NCBI GenBank assembly: GCA_937900485.1
Contig: CALCEL010000014.1
Span: forward strand, 1-30,452
Source of the DNA: an uncultured Prevotellaceae bacterium
GTDB lineage: Bacteria; Bacteroidota; Bacteroidia; Bacteroidales; Bacteroidaceae
Direction: 5' to 3'
Length of the DNA stretch: 30,452 nucleotides
The position numbers were made by a program, and so were the translations under genes. A model generated the notes under the pieces. It did no database searches. It was not told where the DNA came from and saw nothing but the letters and a program-made list of their open reading frames with translations. This document shows, piece after piece, positions 16,124-24,912 of this stretch (positions are counted from its first letter, which is position 1; each line of letters begins with the position of its first letter).

Positions 16124-16433
16124 GAACTACGAGAGCAGACTCTCATCAATGACACTTTCATTCTCTTATTGACACAAAGAGTATGTAAGTGTCTTTTTCC
16201 ATTTAAAAAACCTACACTATTCAGATTAGCGTACCTTACCTTAACACACTCGTTTCGACACATCAATGACGAAGCATTTATTAATGCCACATATAGAACA
16301 CATACCATGAAGAATAAAAGAGAATATCTGAAAAAAGATTATCTTTGCACCAGGAAATGTAACGTAAGGAACACTATTTTTTTTCCAAACACGAAACACA
16401 AGATTGAACCAACCAACATAATCTGATTTAGTA
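16124..16433. other. Non-coding stretch before the CrcB gene
   Basis: No supported gene is seen. A short GAGAG/CTCTC hairpin lies just after the flavodoxin stop (16131-16144). A weak GACAC/GTGTC stem followed by TTTTT is near 16171-16197 and could terminate that operon. The -7 box for the CrcB gene is at 16340-16347. The leader shows no match to the fluoride riboswitch. Confidence 0.5.
16340..16347 (+). promoter_or_regulatory. -7 box of the CrcB-GreA unit
   Basis: TATCTTTG fits TAnnTTTG. The leader to the ATG at 16434 is about 80 bases. Confidence 0.5.
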
Positions 16434-16793
16434 ATGATAAAAAACATTATATTAGTTGCTTTCGGCGGAGCAATCGGGTCTGTCTGCCGTTATCTCGTCT
16501 CTAAGATTACGGACCAGTCTTTACCGTGGATGACTCTGACCACCAACATAGCAGGCTCCTTCCTTATAGGCATTCTATTCGGACTTGTCACAAAAGGTGT
16601 CATATCCAACGACATAAAGATGCTAATGATAACAGGATTCTGCGGGGGCTTCACCACATTCAGCACATTTGCCAACGAGTCATACGGTATGCTCAGATCT
16701 GACGATATACTACCCTCTGCGGCATATATCGGAGCCAGCGTGACGATTGGCATATTAGCCGTCGCACTTGGCATAAAAATCACAGAATTGTAA
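16434..16793 (+). CDS. crcB: Fluoride channel CrcB/Fluc
   Basis: A 119-residue inner-membrane protein of the CrcB/Fluc family, which works as an antiparallel dimer to let fluoride leave the cell. Four membrane segments are visible (about 3-20, 33-55, 63-80 and 95-116). Family motifs are GGAIGSVCRYLVS near the start, NIAGSFLIGIL with the conserved Asn, and GFCGGFTTFSTFANE, the phenylalanine-box and Na+-site stretch. The length is normal. The greA gene follows after 70 bases on the same strand. No fluoride riboswitch is recognisable upstream. Confidence 0.92.
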   Translation: MIKNIILVAFGGAIGSVCRYLVSKITDQSLPWMTLTTNIAGSFLIGILFGLVTKGVISNDIKMLMITGFCGGFTTFSTFANESYGMLRSDDILPSAAYIGASVTIGILAVALGIKITEL

Positions 16794-16863
16794 AACAATA
16801 CCGATGAGACATTTATCTTGTCAAAAAGAAACACTCATCACCATCAAAGACAGATAAAAGAAT

Positions 16864-17334
16864 ATGGAATACATGTCACAAGAGGGATACGACAAACTGG
16901 TCGCAGAATTACATGAATTGGAATACGTGCAATATCCCAAAGTAAAGGAAGCGCTTATCGAGGCGAGAGAGAAAGGCGACCTAAGTGAAAACTTCGAATA
17001 CCATGCGGCACGCCGTGAGCAGTCAAAGCTCATAGGCAGAATACGATTCAAACAAAGAGTGTTAGAGCACGCAAGAGTCATTGACACATCAAGACTCAGT
17101 TCTGACACCGTGGGTTTACTTTCCAACGTCGACTTGACCAACATGAACACTGGCTCAGTATTCAACTACACCATCGTCAGCCCACACGAGTCAGACCTGT
17201 CCAACAAGAAGATTTCAATCAAATCACCGATTGCACAAGCTCTTATCGGTAAAAAAACAGGCGACATAGTGGAGGTAAAAGTACCAGCCGGAGTAGTCAA
17301 GTGGCGTATAGACAACATAAGACTCAGTGTGTGA
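16864..17334 (+). CDS. greA: Transcription elongation factor GreA
   Basis: A 156-residue cytoplasmic factor that enters the secondary channel of RNA polymerase and stimulates cleavage of backtracked transcripts. The N-terminal coiled coil (about 8-75) carries the acidic tip GDLSENFEYHAA, with the two acidic residues that coordinate the catalytic metal. The C-terminal globular domain ends with the FKBP-like stretch ISIKSPIAQALIGKKTGDIVEVKVPAG. The length matches GreA (about 158), and the Bacteroidota form is usually the only Gre factor. A repeat copy begins 93 bases after the stop. Confidence 0.93.
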   Translation: MEYMSQEGYDKLVAELHELEYVQYPKVKEALIEAREKGDLSENFEYHAARREQSKLIGRIRFKQRVLEHARVIDTSRLSSDTVGLLSNVDLTNMNTGSVFNYTIVSPHESDLSNKKISIKSPIAQALIGKKTGDIVEVKVPAGVVKWRIDNIRLSV

Positions 17335-17427
17335 CGATTCACTATTCGTCAGTGACAAGCATCCTGCAGGCTGTTGAAAGGGATAGATAGGAGAACAACA
17401 AAACTTACAGATGAGAGATGAAACACC

Positions 17428-17731
17428 TAACCAAATTTCCTATCCGCACCTTAAATTTTTATTGTCCGAAACTCCCCTTTTTCTATTGACACGAGACAAC
17501 GAAAAAATGACTTCTGAAATTTTCCCATGCCTTATTAGGCGTCTGAAAATCTCAGGTTAGGACGTTGAAAAGTTCAGGTTAGGATTTTTAAAACTGCAGA
17601 CCTGTTTGTAGAGAATATCCTAACCTAAGAATTTCAAAAAAGAGACATAAGAATATTTAATATCTTGTTTTAAGATTATCAACAAGTTAACCTTTATTTA
17701 GTAAAAAAATCAGGCATAGGAAATTTGGTTA
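17428..17731 (+). repeat. Palindromic repeat family, copy 4 (full length)
   Basis: The most complete copy, about 304 bp, lies between greA and the flavin reductase gene. Its ends are perfect 16-bp inverted repeats (TAACCAAATTTCCTAT at 17428-17443, its complement at 17716-17731). Near the centre, AGGTTAGGAT (17576-17585) faces ATCCTAACCT (17617-17626). The right half, read in reverse, follows the left half with divergence, so the unit is a large imperfect palindrome. No reading frame of useful length is present. No clear target-site duplication is seen. Confidence 0.85.
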
Positions 17732-17763
17732 TGCCCTAAATTATCCTTTATTTCCCTATTGTA

Positions 17764-17828
17764 ATAACAAAAAATAATCTCAAATCGTTATCAGCATCAC
17801 GTGAGATGCTGACAAACGATTTGAGATT
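17764..17828 (-). terminator. Rho-independent terminator of the flavin reductase operon
   Basis: A 14-bp perfect outer stem (17776-17789 with 17815-17828) and an 8-bp inner stem TCAGCATC/GATGCTGA. On the minus strand it is followed by ATTTTTTGTTATT. It lies 20 bases downstream of the flavin reductase stop. Confidence 0.85.
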
Positions 17829-17848
17829 AGCTGTACACAGTATACAAA

Positions 17849-18412
17849 TCAGTTCAATTTCTTACCGTCAGAAAACGCTTTACCAACAGTGGCGCCTAAT
17901 TGAACATATGTATGATTGATAGGATTATATGTGATCAGACACATCTTCTCCATATCAGGATTACCATCCTCACCCAAGTAAACCTCATCACAGAGAATAT
18001 TCACTATTTCCGCTATAAGATAACAACCAGAGTCTGACTCGTCCATTTTCTGTTTGACACGACACTCCAACGTCATTGGGAAGTCAGAGAACAAAGGAGC
18101 GTTCACATTCGGAGCTTTGCTCGTTGACCATCCTGTCTTCGCTATCTTGTCTTTCTGTTTACGACCACTGACAATGCCCACGTAGTCGGAAGCAATCATC
18201 GTGTCCTTAGTAGCGAAAGCAACAGTGAAATCTCCATTGACTTTCAGATTGTCCGTAGTGGCGTGAGAACCAAGAGAGATAATTATCTCATGCATATCCC
18301 ATTGACCGCCCCAGGCGGCGTTCATGGCGTTTGGCGTACCAGACGCGTCGTAAGTACCAATAATGAGTACTGGCTGTGGAAGAATCCACGGTTTAGAATC
18401 AAAACTTTTCAT
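17849..18412 (-). CDS. Flavin reductase family protein
   Basis: A 187-residue protein of the flavin-reductase/FMN-binding split-barrel group, which binds FMN and reduces flavin or small acceptors with NAD(P)H. The N-terminal PQPVLIIGTYDASGTPNAMNAAWGGQWDM is the FMN-phosphate region. SLGSHATTDNLKVNGDFTVAFAT, SDYVGIVSGRKQKDKIAKTGW and NAPLFSDFPMTLECRV follow in family order. Cytoplasmic. It is 18 bases downstream of the nitroreductase gene and shares its transcript, which ends at the terminator at 17764-17828. The true electron acceptor is unknown. Confidence 0.85.
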   Translation of the reverse strand: MKSFDSKPWILPQPVLIIGTYDASGTPNAMNAAWGGQWDMHEIIISLGSHATTDNLKVNGDFTVAFATKDTMIASDYVGIVSGRKQKDKIAKTGWSTSKAPNVNAPLFSDFPMTLECRVKQKMDESDSGCYLIAEIVNILCDEVYLGEDGNPDMEKMCLITYNPINHTYVQLGATVGKAFSDGKKLN

Positions 18413-18430
18413 AATCAGCCATGTCTTAAT

Positions 18431-19048
18431 TTATTTAATAAACTTCACCTTACTCTCGTCACGCTTCTTAGCATTGGGAACCTCATCCGGATAGCCTACA
18501 GCAATGATGTAATTCAACTTATACCCTTCCGGAATATCAAGACTACGGATGAAAAATCCCGCCTCCTCATTAGACAGGAGAAAACGTACCGGACCTCCTA
18601 AGCAACACGTTCCGAGTCCAAGTGACTTTGCCGCCAGCATCATATTCTCACCTAACATACCAGCGTCTAAGTCACCGCCACCTTTTGACGGAGTGCAAAC
18701 ACATATCACATTAGGAGCATTACGGAACATGTTCTTGAAGTTCTTGTCGTTCCTGACCATCTCCGCATTATATTTTTTAAACACCTCCGTGATGTCACTT
18801 ATCAGTTTCTGGTTCTCGACAACACGTACCACCCAAGGCTGGCCATTCATACCACTTGGAGCATTGATGCCACAACGTACTATTGTCTCGAGTTTGTCGT
18901 GCTCTACAGGTTTGTCAAGATACTTACGTACAGAACGTCTGGACATGATAACGTCCACCACCTCATTGCCTGTAGATAAGCTGTTCTGTGCAGAACCTCC
19001 ACTTATTCCGAGGAGTAACATCACACAAAAGGTTAAAATGTATTTCAT
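18431..19048 (-). CDS. Exported nitroreductase-family protein
   Basis: A 205-residue FMN-dependent nitroreductase-fold protein with a signal peptide if started at 19048 (MKYILTFCVMLLLGISGGSAQ). The frame is open to 19132, but the extra residues would bury the signal. Family features are IMSRRSVRKYLDKPVEHDKLETIVRCGINAPSGMNGQPW (FMN-binding Arg and Ser residues), GMLGENMMLAAKSLGLGTCCLGG and LNYIIAVGYPDE. Most relatives are cytoplasmic; periplasmic versions are seen in Bacteroidota. The flavin reductase gene follows after 18 bases, so the two may share flavin chemistry. Confidence 0.85.
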   Translation of the reverse strand: MKYILTFCVMLLLGISGGSAQNSLSTGNEVVDVIMSRRSVRKYLDKPVEHDKLETIVRCGINAPSGMNGQPWVVRVVENQKLISDITEVFKKYNAEMVRNDKNFKNMFRNAPNVICVCTPSKGGGDLDAGMLGENMMLAAKSLGLGTCCLGGPVRFLLSNEEAGFFIRSLDIPEGYKLNYIIAVGYPDEVPNAKKRDESKVKFIK

Positions 19049-19246
19049 ACTTGTAAAGTATTTGATTAAACTAAATATCCAAACTAGGAAAACAAGATAA
19101 CGGATATTAATCCACAACACTAAGAAAGTCAATAATTTTAAGATAACAAAATCTGAGTCTTCAATATTAGGTTAAATTATGTTAAACACCCTTATTGCGG
19201 TTACTCTTCCAAAGAAAACAGACAAAAGCGCAAAAACAGGTATCTG

Positions 19247-19576
19247 TCAGTGCTCACGGCACTTACTTTTCACGAGATAAGTAATGGTCTCAAAGATATG
19301 TGAGAATGACTGCTTTGGACAGAAAAAAATCATTCTCGGACCTGCCCATCTCATCACCTTCCTTATCTCCTCGCGCTGCTTTGGTGCATAACAGTGGATA
19401 GGACAGAACTTACACGCAGTTTTATTCTCTCCAAACTTACATCTGTCAAGCCTCTTACAAGCATAGCTCATCAGTTGTTCATACTCCTCAGACATAACTT
19501 CCTGCTTCAGATGATACTTGCTGTATAGACGTATCATCTGACACACCGTGTTTTTTTCGTTCTCTATCTTAGTCAT
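19247..19576 (-). CDS. YgbA-like nitrous-oxide-stimulated promoter family protein
   Basis: A 109-residue protein matching the YgbA_NO family, named for E. coli ygbA, a gene induced by reactive nitrogen through NsrR. The Cys-rich core CKFGENKTACKFCPIHCYAPKQREEIRKVMRWAGPRM is the family signature, and its four clustered Cys may hold a metal or Fe-S centre. The C terminus, MIFFCPKQSFSHIFETI, is also typical. Its start overlaps the stop of the upstream lipoprotein gene by eight bases. The biochemical role is uncertain; a link to nitrosative stress is inherited from the E. coli name. Confidence 0.85.
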   Translation of the reverse strand: MTKIENEKNTVCQMIRLYSKYHLKQEVMSEEYEQLMSYACKRLDRCKFGENKTACKFCPIHCYAPKQREEIRKVMRWAGPRMIFFCPKQSFSHIFETITYLVKSKCREH

Positions 19577-20054
19577 TTCCGTTCTTTTTTTTCAAAACCA
19601 CATGATTGCGTTCAAAAGCCCTGTCAATAATTATTATGGAAATAGGTTGTATGGAATATGACATACGTTCACCTTGTTCGACGGAGTACACATAACACAA
19701 TCTATCACCCTTGTCTATCACCTTTTCCGGCTTAACACGCGTGTCCAGGTCGGTCACTGGTAGCACCACAGCTACGACAAACTGTTTATCAAAATCTATT
19801 ATCGTCGGCTTTCCGTTCTCACCCATTGTCGTCGCCATTCCGAAGATCTCATGAAATGTACCTTCTGACGTGATTTTCGGATTTGTGAGGAGACTGTCCA
19901 TTCCGTTCTTACAAAAATAATTACGGGCCTCAACAAAGCTCACATCACCATTTTCACTCTTCATTATTTTCTCAGACATATCACTATTGACGGAGCAACC
20001 TAGGATCATGGCTCCAAACAAGACTACACTTACAAAAGACTTAACGATTCTCAT
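19569..20054 (-). CDS. Lipoprotein of unknown function
   Basis: A 161-residue protein with a lipoprotein signal: the hydrophobic leader ends with the lipobox ILGC, Cys20. The mature part is about 140 residues with mixed strands and helices (VSFVEARNYFCKNGMD, FDKQFVVAVVLPVTDLDT, and RMSYSIQPISIIIIDRAFE). I do not recognise a family. It is likely anchored at the periplasmic face or cell surface. It lies between a second lipoprotein gene (51 bases upstream) and the YgbA-like gene (8-base overlap), so all three are probably one transcript. Confidence 0.7.
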   Translation of the reverse strand: MRIVKSFVSVVLFGAMILGCSVNSDMSEKIMKSENGDVSFVEARNYFCKNGMDSLLTNPKITSEGTFHEIFGMATTMGENGKPTIIDFDKQFVVAVVLPVTDLDTRVKPEKVIDKGDRLCYVYSVEQGERMSYSIQPISIIIIDRAFERNHVVLKKKNGND

Positions 20055-20105
20055 AAATCAGTAATTAACAGAATTAAACGCAAAACGTCAGGAATATCAG
20101 CAAAG

Positions 20106-20504
20106 TTATCTTGTCTCAAGTCTCACAGGGTCATCAATATGTAAGACATAATCGTAGTCCACACTAATCACCCCGTCAACCTTTTTGAATAGTTTCATAG
20201 TCTCTTCCAACCCCATATCTTTGTTTTTCTTAATCGCCATACCTTTTATAACATTATAATCGTATATCAAATCACAACCATAGTCGTGAACAGCCTCTAA
20301 CACTTGCTCCTTTCCTTTCTTGGCGTCATACATGACTAGAAAAACCTCACTGGAGTGTTCAGCCACATTCTCAGCCGTCACATAATCAGCGATAACATGC
20401 GTTTCTTTGTAGTGAACACATGATATCAAAGAAGAGACAATTATTGCTGCTAGGACAGGAGACTGACAACGTCTATAATATGAAAGCTTTTTTTTCTTCA
20501 ACAT
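20106..20504 (-). CDS. Lipoprotein with an I9 propeptide-like domain
   Basis: A 132-residue protein with a basic N terminus, a hydrophobic stretch and the lipobox LISC (Cys29). The mature domain at about 52-125 reads VFLVMYDAKKGKEQVLEAVHDYG, then YDYNVIKGMAIK, then LFKKVDGVISVDYDYVLHI. This resembles the subtilisin propeptide/inhibitor I9 fold: YIVM-like strand, helix, GxA strand and GVxxVExD end. No protease domain is attached. Free-standing I9 proteins are known as protease inhibitors, but the assignment here is by pattern only. It heads an operon with another lipoprotein and the YgbA-like gene. Confidence 0.7.
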   Translation of the reverse strand: MLKKKKLSYYRRCQSPVLAAIIVSSLISCVHYKETHVIADYVTAENVAEHSSEVFLVMYDAKKGKEQVLEAVHDYGCDLIYDYNVIKGMAIKKNKDMGLEETMKLFKKVDGVISVDYDYVLHIDDPVRLETR

Positions 20505-20574
20505 AACACAAAAACTGCGTCACTTAAACTCACAAAAACTGCTCTATGAGGCATGTCGCTGATATTATACAAGG

Positions 20575-20582
20575 CAAATTTA
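20575..20582 (-). promoter_or_regulatory. -7 box of the lipoprotein-YgbA operon
   Basis: The minus strand reads TAAATTTG with ATTG 18 bases upstream, a good Bacteroidota promoter pattern. The leader to 20504 is about 65 bases. Confidence 0.55.
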
Positions 20583-20787
20583 CGAACAAAGTTGAGAACG
20601 CAATATGCATCAATGATATTTTTTCATTAAACTCATCGCAGATTTCACCAACGGGGCATAAAATGAGCCGGGAAGTCAGTACGCCAAAGAATCATCTCAG
20701 ACGTTCAGTCCACATTTCATATATCGGAGAAAAACAACGGACAGCACCGATTAAACATATCCATTCACAAGCATAGTACAAATAAAA
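20583..20787. other. Non-coding stretch between divergent operons
   Basis: Between the minus-strand lipoprotein promoter and the plus-strand HTCS promoter I see no supported gene, repeat or strong hairpin. A 76-codon open frame (20546-20776) has no recognisable protein character. Confidence 0.4.
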
Positions 20788-20819
20788 TTTGCCGTTAAGA
20801 ATATTTTGAGCTATCTTTA
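20788..20819 (+). promoter_or_regulatory. Promoter of the HTCS gene
   Basis: A -33 TTTG (20788-20791), 20 bases, then TATCTTTA (20812-20819), one base from TAnnTTTG. The spacing is in the usual 19-21 range. The leader to 20899 is about 75 bases. Confidence 0.6.
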
Positions 20820-20898
20820 CAACATATTATAAATAACTGACTAACTGACTACACATAAACAAACATCTGACACTACTCAGAAAAAAATAAAGATAACC

Positions 20899-23800
20899 AT
20901 GCGAAATATCTTACTCATACTAATATGTTTTGTCACAGCCACGACAAAGGCGATAAATGGTAAGCTCTACACTTCGGAACTGCTTGCCAGCTCCAGTGTG
21001 ACCGACATATGTCAGGACAAATACGGATTCATCTGGATTGCCACGAACTACGGCCTGTCAAAGTATGACGGTTACCATTTCACCAACTATTACCACGTAC
21101 ATAGTGACAGTACCTCACTGCCAGACAATTACATCGGTTGCTTCGTCACCGACAATGACAGCAATCTGTGGATAGGACACGGAAAAGGAATGTGTAAGTA
21201 TGACTATGCCAACGACAGATTCATCAGGCAGACCTTTCCGAATAATCTGAAACCGAGGGTCAAGACGATGGTCCTCGACAAAAATGGCAATGTCATAATC
21301 GGTACTGCGGGACATGGTGTGTATTACATGGACGTGAAGAACGAGGTCGTAAAATGGTACACACCGACATACGCGGATAAGGACAACGGTTTCACAGAAC
21401 ACATGTACATCGACAGAAAAGGAAACCTGTGGACATCCAATCATAAGAACATCATCAGTCTCACATATCTGAGCAAAGGAGACAATAAGCTACAGAAAAA
21501 AATAAAAAGCACACATGGCGAGGCCATGTCATTCATCAACATGGATGCCAATCGCATACTTATCGTATGCAAGAAAGGCATCATGCAATACAACTACAAG
21601 ACTGACGAGTTTTCCGACACCCGCTATGACTTCAGTGAAGTAACAGGTGAGATGAATATCAACCATGCTCTGCTGGACAAGTCCGGCAAACTGTACCTGT
21701 GCACTTACGGACAGGGATTGCTCATGATAGAGCCTGGTGACAACAAAGTAAGAAGAGTCACACTGAGTGAGGGACACAGACAGCAGGACTTCACATTCAT
21801 AAGTCGTATCATGCGTGACAAGAACGAGAACTTGTGGATGACATGCTACGACGCCGGCATATTCAGGACATACCGTCACGAGCCAGTCTTCAATGACTGG
21901 CGTCTCACAGAACAGAACCAGACATTCACCGGACGTCTGACATCCATATCACCAGCCTCGGCGACACATAGCGGAACAGACGGAAAAACCAACGGACTGC
22001 TGTGCGCCAGCCGACAAGGATGGATATGTCAAGTGAACTATGAGGGACAGATCACATCCAGCATCAACACTCTACCCGAGCTCAGGTCCGTATGCCACGA
22101 GAGAGATACACGTTATTGGATAAGCACCGGACATTCCGTCTATCTGCTAGACACCCGTAACAACAATATAACGAGAAAACTTCACTTCGAAGGTTCCGAC
22201 ATAGGACAGATAATATACGACGGAACGGGCAACCTGTATATATCTGTTTTCGGAAAAGGACTGTGCAAATACAACATTCGAGACGAAAAGTATAAGCTGT
22301 ACAATGACACGACAAATATATCCAACGGAAGGATATGCAACAACTGGGTGTCAAACATAATGATGGACAGTGAAGGACTCATATGGATAGCCACAGCCAC
22401 AGGAATATCATGTCTGAATCCAGCGAACGAGCAGTTCAACTCACTCGGATGGGATGTCCAACTGAACGAGACGGAATGCAGTGCGTTATGTGAGACTGAC
22501 GACAAGAACATTGTAATCGGCACTAAAGACGGCCTCTATCTTTACTACCGTGACAAAGGAAAGACAATACGTTTTCCTGGAGCGGGACCTCTGGATGACA
22601 TCTATGTCTGCAGCATAATTAAAGACAACAAAGGCGACCTTTGGCTTAGCACGTCAAAGGGAATATGGCAATACGTACAGAAAGAAAAAATCTTCGTCAG
22701 CCATCTTAACGGAAACGGCCAGAATACAAGAGAGTACGTGGCGAACGCAGGACTACTGCTCCCTGACGGAAGAATAGCGTTCGGTAAAAAAGACGGCATC
22801 ACCATCTTTAATCCGAAAGACATTGTGAGGAAAAAGAAAAACTCATTGAACACGAACCTCACGCATATCGTCATCGACGGTAAGATTCTTGATTTCAGAA
22901 ACAAGGAATTCGATATTCCTCACGACGTCAACACCATATTGATGGAGTTCTCTCCACTGAATTTTCAAGACCCGGACAACATGCGCATCCAATATAGGAT
23001 CAACAATGGTCCTCTGATCTCATACCTGAGGGGAAGCAACACGATAGTATTGGGTAAGATGAAGTCTGGCTCGTACACATTATATATATATATGGAGGAC
23101 AACAACAACCTGTCGGACACGCCGCTGACTCTGAGGCTGAACGTGGAAAACCCGTGGTATCTGACAGCGTATGCTGTGGCATTATACGTCCTGATATCTA
23201 TACTGACAATCTTTATCATCATACGTGAGCACCTTAAGAGGAAACAAAGACTGTTGGATGAGGAGAAAATGAAATTCCTCATCAATGCCACACATGACAT
23301 ACGCTCCCCTCTCACCATGATACTCGGTCCGATCAACAAACTCAAGGAGATTGTCACGGATGAGAACGAGCAGTCGTACCTGTCTATCATCGAACGCAAC
23401 GCTCAAAGACTTATGCTTCTTGTCAATCAGATTCTCGACGAGAGAAAGATAGACAAGAAACAGATGAGACTGCATTGCCGTGAGACCAACCTCACAGACT
23501 TCATAAAGAAGATATGCAATCTGTATCAGTACAACGCAACGCAACGGGGCATCAAGTTCACCTTCGAGTATGATAACATGTTTGTGCCTGCATGGATTGA
23601 CCACATCAACTTCGACAAGGTTATATCCAACATACTGTCCAACGCATTCAAGTACACTCAGGACAACGGGGAGATAAACGTCAGACTGACTGAGCGTGAG
23701 AACTCCGTAGAGATACTGATAACAGACAATGGTATCGGAATAAAGAATGAGGACAAGCAACATCTCTTTGACCGTTTCTATCAAGGTCATAACGCCGACA

Positions 23801-24795
23801 ACATGGGCATACAGGGCACAGGCATCGGACTTAACCTCAGCATGAACATAGTGAAGATGCACGGAGGAGACATCGAAGCGCTGGACAGGACAGACAACCA
23901 ACAGGGAGCATGCTTTAAAATCACCATTCCTAAAGGCAACGCTCATCTGAAACCCGAGGAGATGATAACATCATCATCAAAAGAGGACATCTCGACACCG
24001 AACAAACAAAGCAGCCACTCAACACGTGTGCTGCTCGTGGATGATGATGAAGAGATAATCTGCTACATCACCTCTGAGCTCAGTCATAAATACGACTTCA
24101 GTCACTGCAACAACGGCAAGGAGGCTATGAAGACGCTACTGTCGGGGCAATATGACATCGTCATCAGTGATGTCATGATGCCGGAGATGGATGGTGTCAC
24201 TCTGCTTAATAAGATCAAGAACAATCCTATGATAAGCCAGATACCAGTAATCCTGTTATCATCAAAGAGCTCTGTGGAGAACAGACTTGACGGACTGAAG
24301 AATGGAGCCGACGCATACATCGCCAAGCCTTTCAACATGGACGAGCTCCAGGTACAAATAGACAACCTGGTGGATAATGTGAGACGACTGAGGGGCAAAT
24401 TCTCCGGAGCACTGCAACAGGACGACAAAATAGAGAATATAGAGGTAAAAGGTAATGACGAGACATTGATGGAAAGGGTCATGAAGTCTATCAATAAGAA
24501 TATGTCAAACCCAGATTATAACGTCGATATTCTCGCGTCTGACGTGGGAATAAGCAGAGCGCAGCTGCACAGGAAGATGAAAGAGATAACGGGCGTAGCA
24601 ACGGGTAAGTTCCTGAGAAATCTGAGAATGGAACAAGCGGCGCGACTACTTAGTGAGGGAAAAATCAATATCTCACAAGTCGCCGACTGTGTCGGATATA
24701 ATGACCAGACACATTTCTCTACAGCTTTCAAGGCACACTTCGGTATCACACCAAAGGAATATATGGACACAAACAAGAACAATAAAGACAACTGA
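20899..24795 (+). CDS. Hybrid two-component system sensor-regulator (HTCS)
   Basis: A 1298-residue one-protein signalling system spanning the inner membrane. A signal peptide (about 1-18) is followed by two periplasmic beta-propellers made of Reg_prop repeats (for example DKYGFIWIATNYGLSKYDGYHF, DSEGLIWIATATGISCLNP), then a Y_Y_Y-type domain. One membrane segment lies at about 754-778. The kinase has His799 (NATHDIRSP), Asn915 (NILSNAFKYT), then DNGIGI and GTGIGLNLS. A receiver domain carries Asp1091 (VISDVMMPEMDG), and an AraC-type DNA-binding domain fills about 1190-1290. All key residues are present. It probably senses an oligosaccharide and activates the GH5-GH43 gene directly downstream. 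Xylan-type glycans are likely but unproven. Confidence 0.93.
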   Translation: MRNILLILICFVTATTKAINGKLYTSELLASSSVTDICQDKYGFIWIATNYGLSKYDGYHFTNYYHVHSDSTSLPDNYIGCFVTDNDSNLWIGHGKGMCKYDYANDRFIRQTFPNNLKPRVKTMVLDKNGNVIIGTAGHGVYYMDVKNEVVKWYTPTYADKDNGFTEHMYIDRKGNLWTSNHKNIISLTYLSKGDNKLQKKIKSTHGEAMSFINMDANRILIVCKKGIMQYNYKTDEFSDTRYDFSEVTGEMNINHALLDKSGKLYLCTYGQGLLMIEPGDNKVRRVTLSEGHRQQDFTFISRIMRDKNENLWMTCYDAGIFRTYRHEPVFNDWRLTEQNQTFTGRLTSISPASATHSGTDGKTNGLLCASRQGWICQVNYEGQITSSINTLPELRSVCHERDTRYWISTGHSVYLLDTRNNNITRKLHFEGSDIGQIIYDGTGNLYISVFGKGLCKYNIRDEKYKLYNDTTNISNGRICNNWVSNIMMDSEGLIWIATATGISCLNPANEQFNSLGWDVQLNETECSALCETDDKNIVIGTKDGLYLYYRDKGKTIRFPGAGPLDDIYVCSIIKDNKGDLWLSTSKGIWQYVQKEKIFVSHLNGNGQNTREYVANAGLLLPDGRIAFGKKDGITIFNPKDIVRKKKNSLNTNLTHIVIDGKILDFRNKEFDIPHDVNTILMEFSPLNFQDPDNMRIQYRINNGPLISYLRGSNTIVLGKMKSGSYTLYIYMEDNNNLSDTPLTLRLNVENPWYLTAYAVALYVLISILTIFIIIREHLKRKQRLLDEEKMKFLINATHDIRSPLTMILGPINKLKEIVTDENEQSYLSIIERNAQRLMLLVNQILDERKIDKKQMRLHCRETNLTDFIKKICNLYQYNATQRGIKFTFEYDNMFVPAWIDHINFDKVISNILSNAFKYTQDNGEINVRLTERENSVEILITDNGIGIKNEDKQHLFDRFYQGHNADNMGIQGTGIGLNLSMNIVKMHGGDIEALDRTDNQQGACFKITIPKGNAHLKPEEMITSSSKEDISTPNKQSSHSTRVLLVDDDEEIICYITSELSHKYDFSHCNNGKEAMKTLLSGQYDIVISDVMMPEMDGVTLLNKIKNNPMISQIPVILLSSKSSVENRLDGLKNGADAYIAKPFNMDELQVQIDNLVDNVRRLRGKFSGALQQDDKIENIEVKGNDETLMERVMKSINKNMSNPDYNVDILASDVGISRAQLHRKMKEITGVATGKFLRNLRMEQAARLLSEGKINISQVADCVGYNDQTHFSTAFKAHFGITPKEYMDTNKNNKDN

Positions 24796-24904
24796 CGTTG
24801 GCAAACAAAGGATGATTTGCGTGTTCTTGGCGGATTAGACGGGGTTTAGACAAAAAACAATACTCTTGAAACGTTTTTCCGTATTGCTACATTCCGCAAA
24901 AACA

Positions 24905-24912
24905 TATCTTTA
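24905..24912 (+). promoter_or_regulatory. -7 box of the GH5-GH43 gene
   Basis: TATCTTTA with ATTG 18 bases upstream. It is the same sequence as the -7 box of the HTCS gene. The leader to 24937 is short. An inverted repeat GCATAA/TTATGC lies at 24915-24935, directly before the ATG. Confidence 0.55.

Noticed and set aside
16169..16426. An 85-codon open frame before the CrcB gene
   Set aside because: It spans the CrcB promoter and has no family-like pattern, signal or consistent codon use.
16348..16433. Fluoride riboswitch in the CrcB leader
   Set aside because: The characteristic GGxGAUGG start and pseudoknot partners are not present.
12206..17334. A dedicated defence system in the central plus-strand block
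   Set aside because: The genes are individual housekeeping, repair and redox functions, with no helicase, nuclease-effector or toxin-antitoxin arrangement.
20546..20776. A 76-codon open frame between the lipoprotein operon and the HTCS gene
   Set aside because: It overlaps the minus-strand promoter and shows no recognisable protein features.
23182..23946. A 254-codon minus-strand open frame
   Set aside because: It is fully inside the HTCS gene, antisense to the kinase domain, whose motifs are all intact.
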